Positions 57,325-64,000 of a DNA stretch of 64,000 nucleotides are shown piece by piece. Under the pieces are notes generated by a model. It was given only the letters and a program-made list of their open reading frames with translations, made no database searches and was not told the DNA's origin. The stretch comes from an uncultured Pseudoxanthomonas sp. Its GTDB lineage: Bacteria > Pseudomonadota > Gammaproteobacteria > Xanthomonadales > Xanthomonadaceae. The first letter of the stretch is position 1; each line of letters starts with the position of its first letter. The DNA is taken from contig CAMLGZ010000009.1 of assembly GCA_946479745.1 (NCBI GenBank), forward strand, positions 54,668 to 118,667, read 5' to 3'. Both the position numbers and the translations under genes were made by a program.

Positions 57325-58215
57325 TCACGGTTGCATCCACACCACAGTGGCCATGCGCCCGGTTCTCGCATCGCGGCGATGGGAGAAGAAGCGTTGCGGA
57401 TCGGAAATAGTGCAGAGGTCGCCGCCGTGGACACGGGTAATGCCAAGTTTGGCCAGGCGTTGACGAGCGAGCGCGTACAGATCGACGCGCCAGTGGCCCG
57501 GACGCGTGGCGACAAAGGCGGAAGCTGCGTTTTCGTCCTGAGAAACGAAGGTGTCGAATACTTCTGCGCCGATCTCATAGGCCTGCGGTCCGGCGGCCGG
57601 TCCGAGCCAGGCCACGATCCTGTCCGGTGGCGACCGCATCGCGGCGACCGTGTTCTCCAGCACACCGGCGGCCAGGCCACGCCAGCCCGCGTGCGCGACG
57701 CCGATTTCGCTACCGTCTTCATTGGCGAATACGACCGGCAAGCAATCGGCGGTAAGGATGGCAAGGACAACGCTGGGCGCAGAAGTCACCGACGCATCAG
57801 CGACAGGTTCAACCGCTTCTGCCCCTCCCCTTGCGACAGCAGGGGGAGATTGGGAGGGGGTTGCTTGCGATCCCTCAGACTTTCCGATTGATGACGCAAC
57901 CCCTCCCCAACCCTCCCCTGCGCCCCGAAGGAAGTCCCCTTGGGGGGCTGTCGCAAGGTAGGGGGCCGAAAACCGCAGCACCTCAGTCCCATGCACCTGC
58001 CGCAGCCAATGCGGAACGGAAGGCAATTCGAAGCGCTCCACCAGTTCGGTGCGGTTCCGCTCGACAGTCGCCGGATCATCCCCGTCGGCAGCAGTGCGAT
58101 TTCCCTGGTTGAAGTGATCGAACGGAGGCAGCGAACTCCCCGCGCCATGGCGCAGCGTAGTGAAGGCGCGCACTTTCGCCGGCGCCGGCCACTGCGCCCA
58201 TACCGCCGCGTTCAT
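57325..58215 (-). CDS. pgeF: Peptidoglycan editing factor PgeF (YfiH), with inserted palindromic repeat
   Basis: A 296-residue multicopper-laccase-fold purine/peptidoglycan-related enzyme of the YfiH/PgeF family. The metal ligands are present: His75 (QVHG), Cys158 (TADCLP) and His175 (HAGWRG), plus HGGDLCT near the C-terminus. The spacing Cys-to-His (17) matches E. coli YfiH, but His75-to-Cys158 is 83, against 36 there as I recall it. The surplus of about 47 residues (about 85-132, Gly/Ala/Pro/Ser-rich) is encoded by a palindromic repeat (57822-57966) read in frame with no stop. The ATG overlaps the rluD stop (ATGA). Confidence 0.93.
   Translation of the reverse strand: MNAAVWAQWPAPAKVRAFTTLRHGAGSSLPPFDHFNQGNRTAADGDDPATVERNRTELVERFELPSVPHWLRQVHGTEVLRFSAPYLATAPQGDFLRGAGEGWGGVASSIGKSEGSQATPSQSPPAVARGGAEAVEPVADASVTSAPSVVLAILTADCLPVVFANEDGSEIGVAHAGWRGLAAGVLENTVAAMRSPPDRIVAWLGPAAGPQAYEIGAEVFDTFVSQDENAASAFVATRPGHWRVDLYALARQRLAKLGITRVHGGDLCTISDPQRFFSHRRDARTGRMATVVWMQP
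57822..57966. repeat. Palindromic repeat inserted in frame within pgeF
   Basis: Perfect 12-bp arms CCTTGCGACAGC (57829-57840) and GCTGTCGCAAGG (57947-57958), extended outward by CCCC/GGGG-rich sequence. Inside are G-rich blocks (GGGGGAGATTGGGAGGGGG) paired with C-rich blocks (CCCCTCCCCAACCCTCCCC). About 141 bp (47 codons) fits the excess length of the protein. Confidence 0.9.
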
Positions 58216-59216
58216 CGCTGCTTCTGCGCCTCGCCGTCCGCGCGCAGCGCTGCCAGCAGATTCTGCATATCGGCAGGCACCGGCGCGGACACGCGCACGG
58301 GTTCGGCAGTGGTTGGGTGCTTGAACTCCAGGACTTCGGCATGCAACGCCTGGCGCTTGAATCCGCGCAAAGCGGCGATGAGTTCTTCAGTCGCGTGCTT
58401 GGGCAGTTTCAACGGTCCGCCGTACAGCGGGTCGCCGACGATGGGATATTTGAGGTGGGTCATATGCACGCGGATCTGGTGGGTGCGTCCGGTTTCAAGA
58501 CGGCATTCCAGCGCGGTGTGCGCGCGGAAACGTTCGCGCAGGCGGTAATGGGTGACTGCATCGCGACCCTCCTCGCGCACCGACATGCGGATGCGGTCGC
58601 GCGAATGGCGGTCGATCGGCGCGTTGACCGTGCCGCCGGAGACCATCGAACCGACCACGATGGCCAGGTACTGCCGATGCACTTCGCGCGAGGAGAGCTG
58701 TTCGACCAGGGCGGTATGCGCCGGCAGCGTGCGCGCCACCACCATCACCCCGCTGGTGTCCTTGTCCAGGCGGTGCACGATGCCCGCGCGCGGCACCAGG
58801 GACAGCGACGGATCGCGGAACAACAGTGCGTTGACCAGGGTCCCGGTGGGATTGCCCGCGCCCGGATGCACCACCAGCCCGGCGGGCTTGTTGAGCACCA
58901 ATACCTCGGCGTCCTCGTACAGCACCTCTAGCGGGATGTCCTCGGGCAGCGCATGGGTCTGGGTGTCCAGCACCACGCCCAGGCTGGCGGTCTCGCCGCC
59001 GCGCACCGAATCGCGCCCGCGCACGATTTCGCCGTCCAGGCGGGCGTCCCCGGACTTGATCCATTCGGAAAGCCGGGTGCGCGAGTACTCGGGGAATAGT
59101 TCGGCCAGCACCGCGTCGAAACGGCGGCCCGCGGCGCTGCCGGGGACTACCGCGGTACGCAGGGTTGCGTCGTCGGACGGGTCGTCCGGGAGGTCTATCT
59201 GGGTGGGTTCGGTCAT
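58212..59216 (-). CDS. rluD: 23S rRNA pseudouridine synthase RluD
   Basis: A 334-residue pseudouridine synthase. The N-terminal S4 RNA-binding domain is at about 30-90 and the catalytic motif HRLDKDTSG has Asp151 as nucleophile. The conserved [19 protein letters not shown] and RTHQIRVHM blocks support RluD (23S rRNA positions 1911/1915/1917 in E. coli). The start at 59216 is preferred over 59249 because the extra codons are not conserved-looking. It is divergent from bamD, a known rluD neighbour, with 98 bp between the starts. Confidence 0.95.
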   Translation of the reverse strand: MTEPTQIDLPDDPSDDATLRTAVVPGSAAGRRFDAVLAELFPEYSRTRLSEWIKSGDARLDGEIVRGRDSVRGGETASLGVVLDTQTHALPEDIPLEVLYEDAEVLVLNKPAGLVVHPGAGNPTGTLVNALLFRDPSLSLVPRAGIVHRLDKDTSGVMVVARTLPAHTALVEQLSSREVHRQYLAIVVGSMVSGGTVNAPIDRHSRDRIRMSVREEGRDAVTHYRLRERFRAHTALECRLETGRTHQIRVHMTHLKYPIVGDPLYGGPLKLPKHATEELIAALRGFKRQALHAEVLEFKHPTTAEPVRVSAPVPADMQNLLAALRADGEAQKQR

Positions 59217-59314
59217 GCTTTGCAGGCGGCACGTTGGCCGCACGTTCATGGCTTGGGCAGCGCCTAGGCTATCATCGCCGTTCCGAATTCCCTGCCGCGG
59301 CCTTCCGCCAGCCC

Positions 59315-60202
59315 ATGACCCAGCGCCCCACGACCCGTTCGCCCGCCGCCCGTCCCGCTTTCCTGCGCATCGTCGCCCTGATGCTGGTGGTGGCCTTCAC
59401 CGGTACCGGTTGCGGCAAATTCTTCAAGAAGAACAAGGATTCCGTTGAAGGAAAACCGGTCGAGGAGATCTACGAAAAGGCGCATGCCTCCATGGTCGGC
59501 GGCAACTGGGACCGGGCCGAAATCACCTTCCGCCAGCTGATCGCCCAGTATCCGTACGGCCCTTACACCGAGCAGGCGCTGATGGAAACGGCCTACGCCC
59601 AGTACAAGGCCGGCAAGATGGACGACACGGTTTCCACCATCGACCGTTTCATCCGCACCTACCCGACCCAGCGCAACGTTCCCTACATGTACTACCTGCG
59701 CGGCCTGGCCAATTCGGGACGCGACACGGTGTTTCTGCAGAAGGTGTGGAAACTGGACCCCAGCCGACGCGACCTGGCCACGCCTTTGCAGGGCTACAAC
59801 GACTTCAACCTGCTGGCCGAGCGCTATCCGAACAGCCGCTATGCCGCCGATGCGCGCCAGCGCATGGTCGCACTGCGCAACCTGTTCGCACGCCATGAAC
59901 TGGACACCGCGCTTTATTACCTGCGCCGCGATGCCTGGGTATCGGCTGCCGCCCGCGCGAAATACCTGTTGGAAACCTACCCCCAGAGCGAATTCCAGAA
60001 CGACGCCGTCGCCGTACTGGGCGAGGCGTACACGCATCTGGGCAACGAGACCCTGGCCGCCGACGCCCGCCGCGTGCTGCAGCAGAACGATCCCCAGCAT
60101 CCCTGGCTGAGCGGCGACTGGCCGGACTACCCTTCCCCGATCCGCAAACTCAACCCGTTCGCCGGGGAGAAGTCAGCGGTGGATATGAAGAAGAAGGATT
60201 GA
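59315..60202 (+). CDS. bamD: Outer-membrane assembly lipoprotein BamD
   Basis: A 295-residue lipoprotein of the beta-barrel assembly (BAM) complex. The lipobox FTGTGC gives Cys33, followed by five TPR-like repeats (about 50-255: [39 protein letters not shown] and so on). BamD is the essential scaffold lipoprotein of BAM. The start at 59315 gives a short polar N-region before the signal; longer frames upstream overlap rluD. A strong terminator follows. Confidence 0.96.
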   Translation: MTQRPTTRSPAARPAFLRIVALMLVVAFTGTGCGKFFKKNKDSVEGKPVEEIYEKAHASMVGGNWDRAEITFRQLIAQYPYGPYTEQALMETAYAQYKAGKMDDTVSTIDRFIRTYPTQRNVPYMYYLRGLANSGRDTVFLQKVWKLDPSRRDLATPLQGYNDFNLLAERYPNSRYAADARQRMVALRNLFARHELDTALYYLRRDAWVSAAARAKYLLETYPQSEFQNDAVAVLGEAYTHLGNETLAADARRVLQQNDPQHPWLSGDWPDYPSPIRKLNPFAGEKSAVDMKKKD

Positions 60203-60210
60203 AGAAAAAG

Positions 60211-60233
60211 GGAGCCGAAAGGCTCCTTTTTTT
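60211..60233 (+). terminator. Rho-independent terminator after bamD
   Basis: Stem GGAGCC (60211-60216), GAAA tetraloop, GGCTCC (60221-60226), then seven T. The A-run before the stem makes it usable on the minus strand too, where nadE ends. Confidence 0.93.
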
Positions 60234-60237
60234 GCTC

Positions 60238-60372
60238 CCTTCTCCCTCCGGGAGAAGGTGGCGCGAAGCGACGGATGAGGGAATGGAAATTCCATGCCAG
60301 GGAAATTTCATTACAAGCTGATTTGCCATTCCCTCATCCGCCCTTCGGGCACCTTCTCCCGGAGGGAGAAGG
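60238..60372. repeat. Palindromic repeat between bamD and nadE
   Basis: Arms CCTTCTCCCTCCGGGAGAAGG (first 20 bp from 60238) and its complement ending at 60372, with inner CGGATGAGGGAATGG / CCATTCCCTCATCCG. The loop is about 37 nt. Such elements are common in xanthomonad intergenic regions. Confidence 0.88.
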
Positions 60373-60380
60373 AAAGCTCT

Positions 60381-62018
60381 TCACCCCGAATACTTGTTGC
60401 TTATCGGATAACGCCGTTCACGCCCGAACGCGCGCCGCGACACCTTCGGTCCGGGAGCGGCCTGGTGGCGCTTCCATTCGTTGATGCGCACCAGCCGCAG
60501 CATGCGATCCACTACGTCCGCATCGAACCCGGCCGCGACGATCTCGTCCCGCGACTGTTCCTGGTCTACATAGCGCAACAGGATTGCATCCAGCACGTCG
60601 TAAGGCGGCAGGGAATCCTGGTCGGTCTGGTTTTCGCGCAGCTCGGCCGAAGGCGGACGGGAGATGACCGCATCAGGGATCACTGGCGCGCCGCCGATAG
60701 TGTTGCGCCAGCGCGCCAGCGCGAACACCTCGGTCTTGTACAGGTCCTTGATCGGCGCATAACCACCGCACATGTCGCCGTAGATCGTCGCGTAGCCCAC
60801 CGCGTATTCGCTCTTGTTGCCGGTGGTCAGCAGCAGCCCACCCAGCTTGTTGGACAGCGCCATCATGATCACGCCGCGGCTGCGCGATTGAAGGTTCTCC
60901 TCGGCGGTGTCGGCCTGGCGACCCGCGAAAACCGGCCCCAGGGCCTCGATGAAACCCTTGAACGGCGCTTCTATCGGAATCGTCTCCAGCTTCACGCCCA
61001 TCGTCGCGCACTGTTCGGCGGCCAGATCGTTGGAAAGATCGGCCGTATAGCGCGAAGGCAGCCGCACCGCAGTGACGTTGTCCGCACCCAATGCGTCCAC
61101 CGCGATCGCCAGCACCAGCGCCGAATCGATGCCGCCGGAAAGTCCCAGCCATACCTTGGAGAATCCGTTCTTGGCGCAGTAGTCGCGCGTACCGCGCACC
61201 ACCGCGCGCCAGGCCAGGGCATCGCGGCCTTCGTCCGTTTCGCACGGCCACCCCAATGGGGTGAACTTGCGTGTGTCCGCATCGTAGTCGGCGATCAGCC
61301 AATGATCCTCGAACGCGCGCGCCGCCGAATGCACCAGGCCGTCGCCGTCGGCCAGCACCGAGGCGCCGTCGAACACCAGCGCATCCTGCCCGCCCACCAC
61401 GTTGAGATAGGCCAGCGCCACGCCGGTTTCACTGACCCGCTGCGCCAACAGCGCGTCGCGCTGGGCGTGCTTGTCGCGTTCGAACGGCGAAGCGTTGGGC
61501 ACCATCACCAGCTGTGCGCCGGCATCGCGTGTTTCGCCCAGCGGCTCTGCGAACCACAGGTCCTCGCAGATCACCAGCCCGACCGGCACCCCGGCCACCT
61601 CGAACACACAGGCGCCACCATCGGGATCGACATCGAAATAACGCCGCTCGTCGAACACCGCATAGTTGGGCAGCTCGCGCTTGCGGTAGGTGGTTTCCAC
61701 CACGCCATCGCGCAGTACGCTGGCCGCGTTGTAGACCACGCTGCCCGCCGACTGCGGCCAGCCGACCACAGCCACGATCCCCTGCACGGAAGAGGCGACC
61801 CGCTGCAGGGCGGCCTCGCAGTCACGCAGAAACCCGGGGCGCATCAACAGGTCTTCCGGCGGGTAGCCGCTGATCGCCAGCTCGGGGAACAGCACCAGGT
61901 CTGCGCCGTGCGCATCGCGCGCCTCGGCGATCATCGCCGAGATGCGCTCGGCGTTCTGGGCGACCGCGCCGACGGGGAAGTCGAACTGGGCGAGGGCGAT
62001 GCGGAGTGATCGTGTCAT
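60381..62018 (-). CDS. nadE: Glutamine-dependent NAD+ synthetase
   Basis: A 545-residue two-domain enzyme. The N-terminal nitrilase-like glutaminase domain has the Glu46-Lys113-Cys151 triad (FPELAISGYPPEDLL, YRKRELPN, ICEDLWF). The C-terminal synthetase domain has the ATP PP-loop SGGIDS (294-299) and ends RRYPISNKYSG. It makes NAD+ from deamido-NAD+ with ammonia from glutamine. It starts 1 nt after the DUF559 gene, so the two are probably co-transcribed. Confidence 0.97.
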   Translation of the reverse strand: MTRSLRIALAQFDFPVGAVAQNAERISAMIAEARDAHGADLVLFPELAISGYPPEDLLMRPGFLRDCEAALQRVASSVQGIVAVVGWPQSAGSVVYNAASVLRDGVVETTYRKRELPNYAVFDERRYFDVDPDGGACVFEVAGVPVGLVICEDLWFAEPLGETRDAGAQLVMVPNASPFERDKHAQRDALLAQRVSETGVALAYLNVVGGQDALVFDGASVLADGDGLVHSAARAFEDHWLIADYDADTRKFTPLGWPCETDEGRDALAWRAVVRGTRDYCAKNGFSKVWLGLSGGIDSALVLAIAVDALGADNVTAVRLPSRYTADLSNDLAAEQCATMGVKLETIPIEAPFKGFIEALGPVFAGRQADTAEENLQSRSRGVIMMALSNKLGGLLLTTGNKSEYAVGYATIYGDMCGGYAPIKDLYKTEVFALARWRNTIGGAPVIPDAVISRPPSAELRENQTDQDSLPPYDVLDAILLRYVDQEQSRDEIVAAGFDADVVDRMLRLVRINEWKRHQAAPGPKVSRRAFGRERRYPISNKYSG

Positions 62019-62019
62019 T

Positions 62020-62436
62020 TCAGTCGCCTTGATCGGCCCCTTCCCCGCTTGCGGCGCCCAGAGGGTGTGCAAGGCTGGGAAGGCTGGGATGAGGGCGTCT
62101 CTCCGCAAGGGCTTGGCCTATCACCGCGCAAGTTCCTTCCAGATTCGCCAGAACGTCATTATTCCAGAAGCGCAGCACCTTGAACCCAATGCTTTGCATG
62201 TAGCGGTCCCTATGCCCGTCTTGTTCGCTGTCGTGATGCTGGCATCCGTCCACTTCGATGACGACTCCCGCTTCAAGACAGGCAAAGTCCGCAATGTACG
62301 GACCAAGAGGATGCTGGCGACGGAAACGGTGTCCGTCCAGTCCGCGTCCTTTCAAGACCTGCCAGAGTTTCCGCTCGGCAAGGGTCATGTCCCGGCGCAG
62401 CTCGCGCGCCCGATCGCGCTTGGCGACGTTGCGCAT
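62020..62436 (-). CDS. DUF559 (Vsr-like endonuclease fold) protein
   Basis: A 138-residue protein of the DUF559 family, related to the very-short-patch repair endonuclease fold. The family motifs are ARELRRDMTLAERKLWQVLK, FRRQHPLGPYIADFAC and VIEVDGCQHH, with Asp50 and Glu61 as candidate metal ligands, and VLRFWNNDVLANLEG. Its C-terminal 25 residues (RRPHPSLPSLAHPLGAASGEGA) look like read-through of one arm of a repeat. Nuclease activity is inferred, not shown. A palindromic repeat lies just upstream. It ends 1 nt before nadE. Confidence 0.88.
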   Translation of the reverse strand: MRNVAKRDRARELRRDMTLAERKLWQVLKGRGLDGHRFRRQHPLGPYIADFACLEAGVVIEVDGCQHHDSEQDGHRDRYMQSIGFKVLRFWNNDVLANLEGTCAVIGQALAERRPHPSLPSLAHPLGAASGEGADQGD

Positions 62437-62529
62437 TCGCACTCCTTGCGAAAGATCCAATGCCTCTAGTGTAGAGATATTCCGTGGACAAGGCTTCGAA
62501 TCCCGCACACCAATTCAGGTGCCGTGGTC

Positions 62530-62705
62530 TGCCCCTCCCCCGTTTACGGGGGAGGGCTGGGGTGGGGGCTGCCGGAGCCGATCCAGCAAATAACCAAAAA
62601 CAGCCAGCCGAAGAATCTCATCCCAAGCCTTTGCGCACGACCCGCTGCGTTCGTGCTCCGGCACGCCCCCATCCCAACCTTCCCCCGTGAACGGGGGAAG
62701 GGGCA
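62530..62705. repeat. Palindromic repeat upstream of the DUF559 gene
   Basis: Outer arms with nested hairpins: TGCCCCTCCCCCGTTTACGG at the left (from 62530) and its near-complement at the right (to 62705), with inner GCCGGAGC / GCTCCGGC. It fills most of the 355-bp gap between the DUF559 start and the sucD stop. No gene is seen in the rest. Confidence 0.85.
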
Positions 62706-62744
62706 AGTTGCGTGCACTCGACGTTCCCGGGCAGTAGACAAACA

Positions 62745-62767
62745 AAAGGCCGCACAAGGCGGCCTTT
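62745..62767 (-). terminator. Terminator after sucD
   Basis: A perfect stem AAAGGCCGC (62745-62753), loop ACAAG, and GCGGCCTTT (62759-62767). On the minus strand the hairpin is followed by TGTTTGTC. It lies 25 nt past the sucD stop and ends the sucCD transcript. Confidence 0.85.
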
Positions 62768-62791
62768 CGCTACAAACTTTAGAGGCGAACC

Positions 62792-63667
62792 TTACTTCTT
62801 CACCAACTTCGCTATCGCCGCACCCAAATCACCCGGCGAGCGTACCGTGACCACGCCTGCCGCTTCCATCGCGGCGAACTTGCCTTCGGCCGTGCCCTTG
62901 CCGCCCGATGCGATGGCGCCAGCATGGCCCATGCGCTTACCGGCCGGGGCCGAAGCGCCAGCGATGAATCCGACCACCGGCTTCTTCACGTATTTGGCGA
63001 TGTATTCAGCGCCTTCTTCCTCGGCCGAACCGCCGATCTCGCCAACCATGATGATGCCTTCGGTCTGCGGATCTTCGTTGAACAGCTTCAGCGCATCGAC
63101 GAAGTTGACGCCGTTGATCGGGTCGCCGCCGATGCCGATGCAGGTGCTCTGGCCCAGGCCCACGTCGGTGGTCTGCTTGACCGCTTCATAGGTCAGCGTA
63201 CCCGAACGCGAGACGATGCCGATCTTGCCCGGCAGGTGGATATGGCCCGGCATGATGCCGATCTTGCATTCGCCCGGGGTGATGATGCCGGGGCAGTTGG
63301 GGCCGATCAGGGTGGTGTTCGGATAGCCCTTCAGTGTGTTCTTGACCCGCAGCATGTCCAGCACCGGGATGCCTTCGGTGATGCAGACGATTACGCGGAT
63401 GCCCGCGTCGGCCGCTTCCAGGATGGCGTCGGCCGCGAACGGCGGCGGCACGTAGATCACCGATGCGTCGGCGCCGGTGGAGGCCACCGCTTCACGCACG
63501 GTGTTGAACACCGGCAGTTCGATGTGGGTTGTGCCGCCCTTGCCCGGAGTCACGCCGCCCACGACCTGGGTGCCGTACTCGACCATCTGGGTGGCGTGGA
63601 AGGTGCCCTGCTGGCCGGTGAAGCCCTGCACGATGACCTTGGTGTTCTTGTTGACCAAAACGCTCAT
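62792..63667 (-). CDS. sucD: Succinyl-CoA synthetase alpha subunit
   Basis: A 291-residue alpha subunit: [20 protein letters not shown], the CoA-binding Rossmann domain ([39 protein letters not shown]) and the phosphohistidine region ([17 protein letters not shown]). With SucC it converts succinyl-CoA to succinate with substrate-level phosphorylation in the TCA cycle. It is separated from sucC by a REP-like palindrome. Confidence 0.98.
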   Translation of the reverse strand: MSVLVNKNTKVIVQGFTGQQGTFHATQMVEYGTQVVGGVTPGKGGTTHIELPVFNTVREAVASTGADASVIYVPPPFAADAILEAADAGIRVIVCITEGIPVLDMLRVKNTLKGYPNTTLIGPNCPGIITPGECKIGIMPGHIHLPGKIGIVSRSGTLTYEAVKQTTDVGLGQSTCIGIGGDPINGVNFVDALKLFNEDPQTEGIIMVGEIGGSAEEEGAEYIAKYVKKPVVGFIAGASAPAGKRMGHAGAIASGGKGTAEGKFAAMEAAGVVTVRSPGDLGAAIAKLVKK

Positions 63668-63690
63668 ATGAAAATCCTTGGGGCTTTAAT

Positions 63691-63761
63691 GTAGGAGCGG
63701 GCCCTGCCCGCGACGAAGCTTTACGGGTAAGAGCCCGGTCGCGGGCAGGGCCCGCTCCTAC
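63691..63761. repeat. REP-like palindromic repeat (GTAGGAGC family), copy 5
   Basis: Perfect 24-bp arms (63691-63714 and 63738-63761) starting GTAGGAGCGGGCCC, nearly identical to copy 3. It lies within the sucC-sucD intergenic region, 9 nt past the sucC stop. Confidence 0.92.
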
Positions 63762-63770
63762 AGGGGGTTG

Positions 63771-64000
63771 TCAGACAGCGACGGCAGCGACAGCCTTCTT
63801 GGCGCCGTCGTTGATGTCGTCGGCGGTGATGATGGCCAGACCGGAATCGCGAAGCAGCGCCTTGCCGGCCTCGACATTCGTGCCTTCCAGACGCACGATC
63901 ACCGGCACCTTGACGCCCACGTCCTTGACCGCGGCGATGATGCCTTCGGCGATCATGTCGCAGCGGACGATGCCGCCGAAGATGTTGACGAAGATCGCCT
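63771..64000 (-). CDS. sucC: Succinyl-CoA synthetase beta subunit, C-terminal fragment
   Basis: The last 75 codons of sucC, open at the right edge. The translation [20 protein letters not shown] and [13 protein letters not shown] is the conserved C-terminal part of the ADP-forming beta subunit. The sequence ends KKAVAAVAV. Most of the gene lies beyond the window. Confidence 0.95.
   Translation of the reverse strand, partial: AIFVNIFGGIVRCDMIAEGIIAAVKDVGVKVPVIVRLEGTNVEAGKALLRDSGLAIITADDINDGAKKAVAAVAV

Overview
The window is 64 kb of high-GC chromosomal DNA from a gammaproteobacterium, most likely of the family Xanthomonadaceae/Lysobacteraceae (a Lysobacter, Luteimonas or Pseudoxanthomonas type of genome). 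The support is: a copLAB copper cluster led by copL, which is typical of xanthomonads; the block ruvC-ruvA-kup-ruvB-ybgC-tolQRAB-pal-cpoB-queE-queC-tRNA-Lys; large TonB-dependent receptors standing alone; and several families of palindromic intergenic repeats. It has no rRNA, CRISPR array, prophage or complete insertion sequence.

Layout. 1-5.6 kb is a copper-resistance island, all on the minus strand: copL, multicopper oxidase copA, outer-membrane copB, an anchored cytochrome c with a His-rich tail, a DUF411 lipoprotein, a MerR regulator with its own long-spacer promoter, and the start of a copper P-type ATPase. 5.9-7.4 kb is a RidA/LysR divergent pair. 7.5-10.2 kb is a compact soluble signalling operon: histidine kinase, double-domain KaiC-like ATPase and lone receiver. 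10.5-14.3 kb holds small redox accessory genes: an HxlR repressor divergent from a short-chain dehydrogenase, a COG2085-type reductase and an FAD monooxygenase.

14.8-27.3 kb is core chromosome: tRNA-Lys, queuosine genes queC/queE, the Tol-Pal envelope system, ybgC, the ruvABC Holliday-junction genes (split by the potassium transporter kup), and yebC. 27.4-34.8 kb has an alpha/beta hydrolase, an RND efflux pair behind three 15-bp tandem repeats, an aldo/keto reductase and a divergent AraC regulator. 34.8-43.1 kb has a GNAT enzyme coupled to aspS, a Cys-rich DUF3011 protein, a 756-residue protein of unknown function, an FmdB-type zinc ribbon protein and the ABC-F protein YheS.

43.3-56.3 kb has two related TonB-dependent receptors around a YbaL-type antiporter, a small secreted protein, clpB with a recognisable heat-shock promoter, an NCS2-type permease and a DUF3574 lipoprotein. 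56.4-64 kb has a DCC/DUF4166/pgeF/rluD operon, bamD, nadE with an upstream DUF559 endonuclease-like gene, sucD and the end of sucC.

The most notable observations are: (a) the three-gene kinase-KaiC-receiver operon; (b) a palindromic repeat lying in frame inside pgeF, adding about 47 residues between two zinc ligands; (c) a REP-like family whose five copies each abut, and in two cases supply, the stop codon of a minus-strand gene; (d) a triple 15-bp repeat before the RND operon; and (e) a copper-cluster cytochrome c with 14 histidines in its tail. All assignments were made by reading the sequence. No database search was run, and statements about families are from general knowledge.
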